Shown here: positions 1 through 7,414 of the stretch, in pieces | How positions within the stretch are numbered: position 1 is the stretch's first letter | Layout of the letters: each line of letters begins with the position of its first letter | Assembly: GCA_023150455.1 (NCBI GenBank) | Contig: JAKLKW010000036.1 | Coordinates: forward strand, 1 to 33,504 | Direction of reading: 5' to 3' | Length of the DNA stretch: 33,504 nucleotides | Origin: Alphaproteobacteria bacterium | Lineage (GTDB): Bacteria > Pseudomonadota > Alphaproteobacteria > JAEULC01 | Notes under the pieces: model-generated | Seen by the model: only the letters and a program-made list of their open reading frames with translations | What the model was told of the DNA's origin: nothing | The model's database searches: none | Program-made: the position numbers and the translations under genes

Positions 1-179
1 ATCCGCGCGCGCAAACATTTGAGTCGGCGGCCGGATCAACGGCCGCTCAGCGTATTCCCGATTTGGTTGCAGCACAACTTGGCGGTGCTCTCTCGCGGAC
101 GTGGTGCTATGCTGATCGGCACCACGTTGCGCCGCGGCCTTGAGCTCCGGCGCGACCGCCGGAACTGGGGGACCGGGGC

Positions 180-1199
180 GTGACGGCAATCGCTGGCGCA
201 TCTCCGCCCGACCGACCGCGCCGCATCGCGAAGGCCGCTGCCTGGATCGGCGCGGTCGCGCTGTTGTCCGCGGTCATCGCCGGCGCCGTCGAGACGCAGC
301 CCGTCGACGACGAGGCACGGCGCGTCGGCATCGTGGAATGCGCCGACGACCGGGGCGGCGCTCACAATCCCGGCTTGGCCGCGGTCACCGACCGGATCGT
401 CTGCTTCCAGGCCTTCGTGGTCAATTTCGACCTCGGCGACGACGACGACGGCGACGGCAAGCCGGACGTGCTCGCCGTGCCGCACTGGGTAAGCCAGCGC
501 GTCGACCGCAAGACGCGCGAGCCGCGCGGCGGCCCGCGCCCGCGCGCCTGGTACACGATCCCCGATCTCGCCCGCGAGCCCAACCCGGTCGCGCCGACCG
601 ACGACAGCTACAAGTTCTCGAAGTCCTTCCGCGACGCGCATCCGAACTGGTACGACCGCGGCCACATGGCGCAGAAGTTCCTGGCCGAACGGCTGGGGCC
701 GGACGCGGGCAAGTTCACGCACAACGTGGGCAACGCCGTGCCGCAGCGCAGCCGCTTCAACAGCGGACCGTGGCTCAAGCTCGAATGCTACACCGGCGCG
801 CTGGCCAACCGGCACGGCAGCATCTGGGTCATCAGCGGGCCGGTCTTCCTGCGGGGCGGGCCGACGCATTGGCTCCGGGAAAAGGGCCGCAAGGCGCTCA
901 AGGTCGCCATCCCCGACGCCCTGTTCAAGATCGTCGCACGCCGGGACGACGCCGGCGCGTGGGACGCGCTCGCCTTCGTCTACCCGCAGGACCATCCGAG
1001 CTACCGCAAGGGCCCGTTCCTGCCGTCGGCTTGGCTGACCTCGGTCGCGCGCATCGAGAGCCTGACCGGACAGCGGTTCTTCACCGAGCTGGGTCCCGAC
1101 GCGGCGAAACTGAAGAAGCGGGTGGCCGCGACGGTCTGGCCCGTCGCATCGACCGACTACGACCAGGGATGCAGGAAATTCGCGAAGGAGGGCACATGA
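180..1199 (+). CDS. Membrane-anchored DNA/RNA non-specific endonuclease (EndoG/NUC family)
   Basis: A 339-residue protein starting at GTG 180. Residues about 18-37 form one hydrophobic segment after an Arg/Lys-rich head, so the protein is probably exported or inner-membrane anchored with the nuclease in the periplasm. The catalytic signature DRGH lies at residues 159-162 (His162 would be the general base). The metal-binding stretch follows, with Asn185, Pro-Gln 188-189, Asn194, Trp198 and Glu202 spaced as in the Serratia nuclease/EndoG fold. Before it, residues 87-96 are an Asp/Gly-rich loop (DDDDGDGKPD) resembling a calcium-binding loop. The family cuts single- and double-stranded DNA and RNA using one Mg ion. 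The stop overlaps the next gene by four bases (ATGA), so the two are translationally coupled. The nuclease call is firm; substrate and purpose are unknown. Confidence 0.85.
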   Translation: MTAIAGASPPDRPRRIAKAAAWIGAVALLSAVIAGAVETQPVDDEARRVGIVECADDRGGAHNPGLAAVTDRIVCFQAFVVNFDLGDDDDGDGKPDVLAVPHWVSQRVDRKTREPRGGPRPRAWYTIPDLAREPNPVAPTDDSYKFSKSFRDAHPNWYDRGHMAQKFLAERLGPDAGKFTHNVGNAVPQRSRFNSGPWLKLECYTGALANRHGSIWVISGPVFLRGGPTHWLREKGRKALKVAIPDALFKIVARRDDAGAWDALAFVYPQDHPSYRKGPFLPSAWLTSVARIESLTGQRFFTELGPDAAKLKKRVAATVWPVASTDYDQGCRKFAKEGT

Positions 1200-2176
1200 G
1201 CGACCCGGTCCCGCCCGCAGCCGAGGGCCCGAGCGAGGCCGAGCGCCTGTATCGCAAGGAGGCGAAGGACGCGCTCGAGCTCTTGACCTATGCCGTCGAG
1301 AGCGGCTTCAAGACCGCCGAGGGACTGACGGTTTCCGCCGACATCATGACCACGATCAAGACGGCGGCGGCGGCGCTCGACAAGACGCCGGTCGGCGAGG
1401 CGCTGAAGAACGGGCCCGACGAATGGATCAAGTTCCAGGCCGCGTATCACCAGCTGGCCGCGCTGCTGCACCCGGTCACCGCCGACACGCTGCGCGCGAC
1501 GGCTACCGCGGGCGGCGGGACGATCCGCTGGTTCTCTCCGGAAACCTGGATGCCGGGCAACCTGGCGGCGGCACAGCGCTTCGCGCGCGGCCTGTTCGTC
1601 ACCACCATCCTGTTCGCCGCCTTCATCGTCTTGGCCGGCTGGATGCAGCGCCGCTATGGGCCGATCCTGGACGGCGAGGTCGACCGGATCAACACATGGC
1701 TGCAGCTCATGGAAGGGCTGCTGCCGTTCTCCTATGGCGGGCTGGGCGCCTGCGTGTTCCTGCTGCGCTCGGCGCACAGCAACATCCACGCGCGCACCTT
1801 CGACGTGCGGCGCAAGCCGGAATACTTCAACCGCATCCTGCTCGGCACCGTGGCGGGCGGCACGATCACCCTGTTCGTCAACCAGGTCACGACCGAGGAA
1901 GGCGAGACGATCCAGCTCAGCGCCGCCGCGCTCGGGTTCCTCGCCGGCTACAGCACCGACTTCCTGTTCCAGACGATCGAGCGCGTCATCAACGCCATCC
2001 TGCCCAAGGTCGGCATCGAGACCGTGCAGACGGCAAGGCCCTCGCCGCGACCGCCCGGCGACGCGCTCAACATCGGCATGACGCTGAAGGAGCTGACCGA
2101 CCGCTTCGACGCCGCGACGGGCAACGACAAGGAGCTGTACCGCACGCTGATCGAGCGGCTCAGGGACAGGATCTAG
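1196..2176 (+). CDS. Four-helix membrane protein coupled to the nuclease gene, unknown function
   Basis: The ATG at 1196 sits in an ATGA overlap with the nuclease stop and has a GAAGGAG ribosome site just upstream, giving 326 residues. Residues 1-125 are a soluble, mostly helical domain. Hydrophobic segments lie at about 131-150, 175-191, 213-229 and 240-256. The last carries a Gly-Tyr-Ser motif followed by acidic and aromatic residues (GYSTDFLF), and a charged helical tail runs from about 290 to 326. I do not recognise a named family. The arrangement, with a cytoplasmic head and tail around a compact helical core, would suit a small pore, sensor or anchoring subunit, but that is inference. 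The tight coupling to a nuclease gene is the main clue to its role. Confidence 0.8.
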   Translation: MSDPVPPAAEGPSEAERLYRKEAKDALELLTYAVESGFKTAEGLTVSADIMTTIKTAAAALDKTPVGEALKNGPDEWIKFQAAYHQLAALLHPVTADTLRATATAGGGTIRWFSPETWMPGNLAAAQRFARGLFVTTILFAAFIVLAGWMQRRYGPILDGEVDRINTWLQLMEGLLPFSYGGLGACVFLLRSAHSNIHARTFDVRRKPEYFNRILLGTVAGGTITLFVNQVTTEEGETIQLSAAALGFLAGYSTDFLFQTIERVINAILPKVGIETVQTARPSPRPPGDALNIGMTLKELTDRFDAATGNDKELYRTLIERLRDRI

Positions 2177-2186
2177 ACGGGCATCC

Positions 2187-2537
2187 GTGGCTGCACCGGG
2201 TGGGGCGCGTCGCATTCCGGCCGCGCTCTTGAACTTGATCGCAAGGCTGCGGCTTCGCGCACCGCCGGCCGCGCGCGACGAGCCGATCAAGGTGTTGTCG
2301 TTGGAGCAGGAAGCCGAGCACGCCGAAATCGAGAACTTCGAGCGGCAAGGCGAACAGGCCTATTCCGCCATGTATGACGCGATGGGCTCGGCGGCGGCCG
2401 GCCACTACAACGACGCCAAATATTTCTTCGCCCAAGCGATCAGCCATGCGGAGCGAGCCGGGCTGAACGACGAGGCGAGGCGGTTGCGGGCACGTCTCGA
2501 CCACATCATCGCCGTCTTCCGCCACCAGTTCCCGTAA
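2187..2537 (+). CDS. Small helical (TPR-like) protein, third gene of the nuclease operon
   Basis: A 116-residue soluble protein beginning at GTG 2187, ten bases after the membrane-protein stop, so probably on the same transcript. After a basic, low-complexity N-terminus (residues 1-35), residues about 40-110 form an alternating pattern of two or three amphipathic helices, with small residues (Ala, Gly) at TPR-like spacing and a phrase of the type GHYNDAKYFFAQAI. The pattern suggests a single TPR-like hairpin used for protein contacts. No catalytic motif is visible. The start is uncertain because no strong ribosome site precedes the GTG and no other start is obviously better. Function unknown; operon position suggests it works with the upstream pair. 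Confidence 0.6.
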   Translation: MAAPGGARRIPAALLNLIARLRLRAPPAARDEPIKVLSLEQEAEHAEIENFERQGEQAYSAMYDAMGSAAAGHYNDAKYFFAQAISHAERAGLNDEARRLRARLDHIIAVFRHQFP

Positions 2538-2879
2538 TCGCCTTCCCGGCGCGATGCGTCGGAAGTACTTCCCTGAACGGGCACGCGCCCGCCGAAACCG
2601 GCCTATTCTGCGTCCAAAGACGGACGGACATGATCTATGTCAATGCGGGAATCCCACCAGGGAACCAGCATGATTTCAGTTCTGCAAACACCAGCAAGCG
2701 AGGGATGAAGCGAACCCGCGAACTGCCTTCGATTGAGTGCGATGAGATCGACAAAGCGCCTCGCCGGATCTCGCTGCGACAGCTTGCCGGGATCTACGCG
2801 GTCGCTCTCCGCCCACGGCATAGCTGATGGCGACGTCGCGCAGCGTGGCCGCGGGCATTGGCACTGAGAGGAGAGATCC
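2538..2879. other. 342-base intergenic region upstream of the cytochrome genes
   Basis: No convincing gene lies here; a 65-codon open frame at 2630-2827 has no ribosome site or recognisable content. The stretch holds an FNR-like palindrome at 2630-2643 and a possible -10 element (CATGAT, 2669-2674) about one promoter length downstream, which would give a long leader of roughly 200 bases. A clear AGGAGAG ribosome site at about 2870 precedes the cytochrome start. Confidence 0.5.
2630..2643 (+). promoter_or_regulatory. FNR/Anr-like binding site upstream of the cytochrome genes
   Basis: The sequence ATGATCTATGTCAA matches 8 of 10 informative positions of the FNR/CRP-type palindrome TTGAT-N4-ATCAA. 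A CATGAT element at 2669-2674 would place the site centre near -44, close to the -41.5 expected for an FNR-activated promoter. An oxygen-responsive regulator in front of periplasmic c-type cytochromes is biologically sensible, but the match is imperfect and no regulator gene is in the window. Confidence 0.35.
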
Positions 2880-4199
2880 ATGAGGAACAAGACGGTTGCT
2901 CTCTTGGGCGCGGTTGCGCTGATGGGGGAGCCCGCGCTGGCCGCCGATCCGGCGGCCATCGACTGGTCGAAGATCCCCGCCAAGTCGATCACGCTGTTCT
3001 ATCCCGGACAATCGACCTACGACTGGCTGCTGAGCCCCGATCACAAGAAGGGCGACAAGCAGGTCGCGCAGGGGAAGGCCTGTCTGTCCTGTCACGAGGG
3101 TGACGAGGCGGACATCGGCAACAAGCTGGTGAAAGGCGGCGCGCTGGAGCCGACGCCGATCACCGGCAAGAACGGCACGCTGCCGCTGTCGGTGCAGGCG
3201 GCGCACGACAAGGAGTTCGTCTATTTCCGCATGCAGTGGAAGTCCCAGATGAACCGCGAGGGGCGCATGCACGACTACGTGCGCTTCGACGGCAAGGAGT
3301 GGAAGTCGTACGGCAGCTACCGCTCTCACGAGAAGGTGCGCTCGGGCGCCGAGCCACCGCTGTACGAGGACCGGGTCGCGATCATGCTCGACGACGGCAA
3401 GGTGGAACGGTTCGCCCAGCAGGGCTGCTGGCTGACCTGCCACAACGGCATGCGGGACGCGCCGAAGATGGCGAGCAAGGATGCCGTGAAGAAGCATCCC
3501 TTCCTGGGCGACGCCGGCATGAAGAAGGACGAGGTCCTCAAGTATCTCGCCATCACGCGTTCGGATGCGGAGGCGAGCTGGGACAAGCCGAAATCGGCCG
3601 AGGAGATCGCCAAGCTGAAGGCGGCCGGCCAGTTCCTCGACCTCATGCAGTGGCGGACCGCGCGCAGCAACCCCGTCGGCATGGCCGACGACGGCTACGT
3701 GCTGGAATTCCGCCTGTTCGACGCCGGCGCCAACCCGTTCGCTTCCAACATCGACGGCAAGACGAAACTGCCGAAATACATGTTCGACGCCGGCAAGACG
3801 GGCTTCAAGGCGTTGCGCGCCGAGGATATCGGCAACGCCGCCAAGCCGGCGGCGGTCGTCCGCGAGGAGAATGCCGCGCCCTTCGACCCGAACGCGGGCT
3901 GGAAAGAGGGCGACATCCTTCCCGGCCGCCTGATCAGCCGCGCCGACGCCAAGGGGTCGGCCGCCGACAACGACTATGCGAAGGGAACCTGGAAGGACGG
4001 CGCCTATACGCTGTTGTGGCGGCGCAAGCTGGATACCGGCAATCCGGCGGACGACAAGATCATGAAGGCCGGCGGCGTCTACACGATCGGCATCGCCGTG
4101 CACGACGACAACGTCACCACCCGCTACCACTTCGTCTCGTTCCCGCTGAGCCTTGGGATCGGCGCGGACGCCAATATCAAGGCGGTGACGCTGAACTAG
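2880..4199 (+). CDS. Periplasmic c-type cytochrome, ethylbenzene dehydrogenase haem-domain family
   Basis: A 439-residue protein starting at ATG 2880 behind an AGGAGAG ribosome site. A Sec signal peptide ends near ALA-A (residues 19-22), so it acts in the periplasm. A classical haem c site, CLSCH, lies at 68-72. A second site has the unusual spacing CX3CH (CWLTCH, 183-188). The remaining 200-odd residues form a beta-rich region resembling the haem-binding subunit of ethylbenzene dehydrogenase/DMSO-reductase-type enzymes, with repeated Trp/Tyr-Thr-Leu-Leu-Trp phrases near the C-terminus. Proteins of this type carry electrons between quinol-linked cytochromes and periplasmic partners; the substrate here is unknown. 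The next gene encodes a NapC/NirT tetrahaem protein, so the two probably form a quinol-to-periplasm electron path. The family call rests on motif memory rather than alignment. Confidence 0.75.
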   Translation: MRNKTVALLGAVALMGEPALAADPAAIDWSKIPAKSITLFYPGQSTYDWLLSPDHKKGDKQVAQGKACLSCHEGDEADIGNKLVKGGALEPTPITGKNGTLPLSVQAAHDKEFVYFRMQWKSQMNREGRMHDYVRFDGKEWKSYGSYRSHEKVRSGAEPPLYEDRVAIMLDDGKVERFAQQGCWLTCHNGMRDAPKMASKDAVKKHPFLGDAGMKKDEVLKYLAITRSDAEASWDKPKSAEEIAKLKAAGQFLDLMQWRTARSNPVGMADDGYVLEFRLFDAGANPFASNIDGKTKLPKYMFDAGKTGFKALRAEDIGNAAKPAAVVREENAAPFDPNAGWKEGDILPGRLISRADAKGSAADNDYAKGTWKDGAYTLLWRRKLDTGNPADDKIMKAGGVYTIGIAVHDDNVTTRYHFVSFPLSLGIGADANIKAVTLN

Positions 4200-4214
4200 C
4201 TCTTGTCCTGGCCG

Positions 4215-4246
4215 GCGCCCGGCCGACTCGAAGTTCGGCCGGGCGC
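4215..4246 (+). terminator. Strong GC hairpin between the two cytochrome genes
   Basis: A perfect 12-base-pair stem (GCGCCCGGCCGA at 4215-4226 with its complement at 4235-4246) with an eight-base loop starts 16 bases after the first cytochrome stop. No U-run follows, so it more likely acts as an attenuator or mRNA-stabilising element that sets different levels of the two cytochromes than as a full terminator. Confidence 0.55.
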
Positions 4247-4325
4247 AGCCGGCAGTCACCGCGACGTCGGGATTGCCGGGGCCTTGCTCCAGCAGGCGAC
4301 AATCCCGGAAAAAGGAATCGGCGGC

Positions 4326-4916
4326 ATGTTCAAGCGCATATGCAAATGGCTGTTCGCACCGCGTGGCGGATGGCTGTTGGCCGGATTTGTGTTGGCGTCG
4401 TTCGCCGCCGGCGTCGTGTTCTGGGGCGGCTTCAACTGGGCGATGGAACTGTCGAACACCGAAACCTTCTGCATCTCGTGCCACGAGATGCGCGACAACG
4501 TGTACGCCGAAATCAAGACCACGCCGCATTTCAGCAATCGCACCGGCGTGCGCGCGGTTTGCTCCGATTGCCACGTGCCGAAGGACTGGGTGTACAAGGT
4601 CGTGCGCAAGGTGCGCGCCACGAACGAGCTGTATCACAAGATCATCGGCACCGTGGACACGCGCGAGAAGTTCGACGCGGCCCGCGTCGACCTGGCCAAG
4701 TCGGTGTGGACGGCGATGCGATCGACCGACTCGCGCGAATGCCGCAACTGCCACTCTTTCGAGTTCATGGACAAGGAAAAGCAGGTGCGCCCTGCGCAGC
4801 GCAGGCACGCCGAAGCGCGCGAGAAGGGGATGACCTGCATCGACTGCCACCAGGGGATCGCGCACAAGCTGCCGAAGGACTGGGAAGCGGCGTGGAAGCA
4901 GGTCGTGGGAAAATAG
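4326..4916 (+). CDS. NapC/NirT-family tetrahaem membrane cytochrome c (quinol dehydrogenase)
   Basis: The frame is open from about 4203, but ATG 4326 is the sensible start: it has an AAGGAA ribosome site and begins directly with the anchor. The 196-residue protein has a short cytoplasmic head, one membrane helix (about residues 16-38) and four CXXCH haem sites at 49-53, 79-83, 139-143 and 171-175. Family members take electrons from membrane quinol and pass them to periplasmic reductases such as nitrate, nitrite, TMAO or DMSO reductase. No such reductase is encoded nearby; the obvious partner is the haem protein just upstream. The length is normal for the short NapC/NirT/CymA class. Which periplasmic acceptor it serves is unknown. 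Confidence 0.9.
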   Translation: MFKRICKWLFAPRGGWLLAGFVLASFAAGVVFWGGFNWAMELSNTETFCISCHEMRDNVYAEIKTTPHFSNRTGVRAVCSDCHVPKDWVYKVVRKVRATNELYHKIIGTVDTREKFDAARVDLAKSVWTAMRSTDSRECRNCHSFEFMDKEKQVRPAQRRHAEAREKGMTCIDCHQGIAHKLPKDWEAAWKQVVGK

Positions 4917-4967
4917 CGACGCTGCGCGGCTCCTCGCGCGACTGGACGGCCCGGACAATCCGCAGCA

Positions 4968-5396
4968 CTAGCCCCGAATGTAGTGTTCCAGCTGATCGAT
5001 GACGAATTCCTGGTCGGCGATCTTGCTGCTCACCAGGTCACCGATCGAAACGACGCCGACCAGCTTCCCGCCATCGATAACGGGGAGGTGGCGAACACGG
5101 CCCTTGGTCATCACCGCCATGGCTTCTTCGACGGTCTGCTCGGGCCGCGCGACGAGCACCGGCGTCCGCATGATCTCTTCAACGCGCGTTGTCGGGGAGG
5201 ACTTCCCTTTCAGAAACACGTTCCGCGCGTATTGCCGCTCGGTGACGATGCCGATGAGCCTGTCTCCATCCATGACCAGCAACGAGCCCACGTCGTGCTC
5301 CGCCAGCTTCTTGATGGCATCGAACACCGTTGCGCCCTTCGCGATGGAAAGAACCTCGCGGCCCTTGCGATCGAGCAGCTGTCTGAGTGTTGTCAT
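4968..5396 (-). CDS. Tandem CBS-domain protein
   Basis: A 142-residue protein with a GGAGGT ribosome site upstream of the ATG at 5396. It consists of two CBS motifs, about residues 8-65 and 75-132, each ending in the usual Gly-(Ile/Val)-Val-(Thr/Ser) strand followed by a helix with Glu/Asp (GIVTER, GVVSIGDL). Such stand-alone Bateman modules bind adenosine nucleotides or S-adenosyl compounds and regulate partner proteins; the ligand cannot be told from sequence. The gene is convergent with the NapC-type cytochrome and lies 63 bases downstream of a small gene on the same strand, probably co-transcribed. Small CBS proteins are often seen in oxygen- or stress-responsive regulons, which fits the FNR-like site upstream of the small gene. 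Confidence 0.88.
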   Translation of the reverse strand: MTTLRQLLDRKGREVLSIAKGATVFDAIKKLAEHDVGSLLVMDGDRLIGIVTERQYARNVFLKGKSSPTTRVEEIMRTPVLVARPEQTVEEAMAVMTKGRVRHLPVIDGGKLVGVVSIGDLVSSKIADQEFVIDQLEHYIRG

Positions 5397-5459
5397 CGGC
5401 GACCTCCACGGTCGCGCCGGCTATCCAAGGTCCAGTTCAGCGCATCGGCCCGCTACGGG

Positions 5460-5741
5460 TCATCCGCTGCAGCGGATTCGGGACCAGGAAATGCAGGCGA
5501 CCGCTCCGTCGGTGATGCCGAGAACCGCCGACCTTCCGTGACCCGTGCAGTCCATCGGGCGTGTGTCGGGCGAGCGGCAGTCCGTGCACACGGCCGCTTG
5601 AGGATTCTCGGCGTTTTCCGCGATGTCCATCAGGGCGACCGCGGCAAGCTGATAGTGAAGGCGCTCTTCCGGGTCAGGGTTCGTCTCGGCGACGCTCAGC
5701 AGTTCCAGCGCCTTGTCGCGCCAAGGGTTCTCCTCGAGCAT
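5460..5741 (-). CDS. Hypothetical 93-residue protein upstream of the CBS gene
   Basis: The frame begins at ATG 5741; an in-frame stop lies three codons upstream, so the start cannot move back. Residues 1-48 look like a genuine helical pair rich in Glu, Leu and Ala (LALELLSVAE-like pattern). The C-terminal half contains scattered cysteines (C52, C55, C65, C83, C91) and His68, perhaps a metal site, or perhaps a less reliable tail. It precedes the CBS-domain gene on the same strand and has an FNR-like palindrome 33-46 bases upstream. I do not recognise the family. The coding call is moderate because the protein is short and the ribosome site is weak. Confidence 0.5.
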   Translation of the reverse strand: MLEENPWRDKALELLSVAETNPDPEERLHYQLAAVALMDIAENAENPQAAVCTDCRSPDTRPMDCTGHGRSAVLGITDGAVACISWSRIRCSG

Positions 5742-5773
5742 GCCGCATCATCTCAAATGCCCCGAATTCGGCA

Positions 5774-5787
5774 ATGATCTGGATCAA
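5774..5787 (-). promoter_or_regulatory. FNR/Anr-like binding site in the CBS/adenylate-cyclase interval
   Basis: ATGATCTGGATCAA matches 9 of 10 informative positions of TTGAT-N4-ATCAA; on the minus strand it reads TTGATCCAGATCAT. It lies about 40 bases upstream of the ATG of the small minus-strand gene and also upstream of the plus-strand adenylate cyclase, with a possible -10 (GATGAT, 5806-5811) on that side. Which gene it controls cannot be decided from sequence. Confidence 0.45.
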
Positions 5788-5958
5788 TGGGCAAATGGCG
5801 CACTCGATGATCGGGCTCCGGGCGCGGCCGCACGCCGCGCATGCGCCGAAGGTCCGCATTGCTGCGGCAGGCAGAGCCGCTTGGCACTGGATAGCCGCAG
5901 GCCTTGCGAATACGCTTGTGCCGGCAGGGGGCGATTTCATGGATGACCGGCAAGCGGG

Positions 5959-7314
5959 GTGCTGTCGAGCGCGTGGCGGGCCCGGGCGGCGCGCGGCGGG
6001 GTCGCGGGCGGCTCCGCGGGGGCCAAGGTGAAGACCCACATTCGCCGTGTGATCCTGGAATCGGAACGCCGCAGCGAACGCGCCTCGGCGACCATCCGGC
6101 TGCTCAGCTTCATCGGGCTCTCGGTCGTCCTGCTCAGCGTGCAGCACCACGGGCCGACTCATCTGGGAATTCCCGTGCTCGTCGGCTACGCCGTCGTGAC
6201 CGCAGCCGATTTCTGGGTCACGCGCCGCGGCCGGATCGACGTGCCGCCGATTTGGCTGGCCTTCGTCCTGGCGACATGCGACGTGCTGTTGCTGCTCGCG
6301 CTGCTGACCACGATCGCGCAGGCGGGACACGTTCCCTTCACCGAGACGCTTGCGCTGCCCATCGCGGCGTTGATCTACCTGTTCCTGGCCCATGCCGCGA
6401 TCCGCTACCATCCGGGGCTGGTCGTCTACACGGCGGGACTCTTCATCGGCAGCTGGTTGCTGGTCTTCGTGATGCTTGATTGGCTGAAGCCGGAAGACCT
6501 GGCCGCGGGCGAGCTGATCGGTGGACCACTGCACGGCCCGGCTCACGGCGTGGCGGTGCGCATGGCGATCGTCGCGCTCACCGCCGTGGCGCTCGCCTTC
6601 GTGGTCGCGCGCAAGCACCAGCTGCGCCTGGCGAACATTGTCGCCAGCCGCATGCGCTCGAACCTCGCGCCGTACCTCCCGCCCAACCTCGTTTCGTCGC
6701 TGAGCTACGAAGGGGCGGCGGCGATCGAGCGGCCGCAGCGCCTGACGGCGGCCGTCCTGTTCGCCGACATCCGCGGCTTCACGTCCATGTCCGAGCGCCA
6801 GGAGCCCGAGGCGGTCGCGGCGTTTCTCAACGACTTCCGTTCGCTCTGCGCCCGCGCCGTCTTCGAGCACGGCGGCACGCTCGACAAGTTCGTCGGCGAT
6901 TCGGTGATGGCGGTGTTCGGCGCCCCCGCCACCGGCGCCAACGACGCCCGCATGGCGATTGCGGCCGCGTTCGGCCTGCTCCACGAGGTCGAGCAATGGA
7001 GCCGTCGACGCGCCGCCACCGGCGCCGAGCCGGTCGGGATCGGCATCGGCATCCACTGCGGCCCGGTCATGGCCGGCGTGATCGGCCACCCGCGGCGGCT
7101 GGAGTACACCGTCATCGGCGACACCGTGAACACCGCCGAGCGGATCGAACGGCTGACCCGTGAGTACGACGTCGATCTGCTGGTGTCGCGCGAGGCCGCC
7201 GACGCGGCCGGGAAGCTGCCCGGCGTGGAATGGGTCGAGCTGCCGCCGCAGCCCGTGCGCGGACGCAGCCAGCCCGTGCGCCTGTGCCGGGCGGAGTACC
7301 GCGCGCCAAGTTGA
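5959..7314 (+). CDS. Membrane-bound class III adenylate cyclase
   Basis: The frame opens at GTG 5959; a second GTG at 6028 (residue 24) follows a GGGGG stretch and may be the true start, because the first 23 residues are low-complexity. About six hydrophobic helices span residues 48-218, followed by a linker and a class III cyclase domain (about 262-430). Metal-binding aspartates are D270 (FADIRGFT) and D314 (FVGDSVMAVFG). The adenine-selecting pair is K310 and D388, and the transition-state residues N391 and R395 lie in GDTVNTAER. All catalytic residues are present, so it should make cAMP from ATP at the cytoplasmic face. The integral membrane domain probably senses a membrane or extracellular cue. 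It is monocistronic as far as can be seen, with convergent comM downstream. Confidence 0.9.
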   Translation: MLSSAWRARAARGGVAGGSAGAKVKTHIRRVILESERRSERASATIRLLSFIGLSVVLLSVQHHGPTHLGIPVLVGYAVVTAADFWVTRRGRIDVPPIWLAFVLATCDVLLLLALLTTIAQAGHVPFTETLALPIAALIYLFLAHAAIRYHPGLVVYTAGLFIGSWLLVFVMLDWLKPEDLAAGELIGGPLHGPAHGVAVRMAIVALTAVALAFVVARKHQLRLANIVASRMRSNLAPYLPPNLVSSLSYEGAAAIERPQRLTAAVLFADIRGFTSMSERQEPEAVAAFLNDFRSLCARAVFEHGGTLDKFVGDSVMAVFGAPATGANDARMAIAAAFGLLHEVEQWSRRRAATGAEPVGIGIGIHCGPVMAGVIGHPRRLEYTVIGDTVNTAERIERLTREYDVDLLVSREAADAAGKLPGVEWVELPPQPVRGRSQPVRLCRAEYRAPS

Positions 7315-7414
7315 GGGAGCACCGGCCGCCTCTACGCGCCGATCTGCCGCCGCGACTTGGACCTCGGTCCCGGCTGCCTGACAGGTTTGCTCGTCAGCGC
7401 CTTCAGCGACAGTT

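Noticed and set aside
36-995. Long open frame on the minus strand opposite the nuclease gene
   Set aside because: It is Arg/Ala/Val-rich shadow sequence typical of GC-rich coding DNA read backwards; the plus-strand nuclease explains the region.
2630-2827. 65-codon open frame in the cytochrome upstream region
   Set aside because: No ribosome site, no recognisable content, and it begins inside the FNR-like palindrome.
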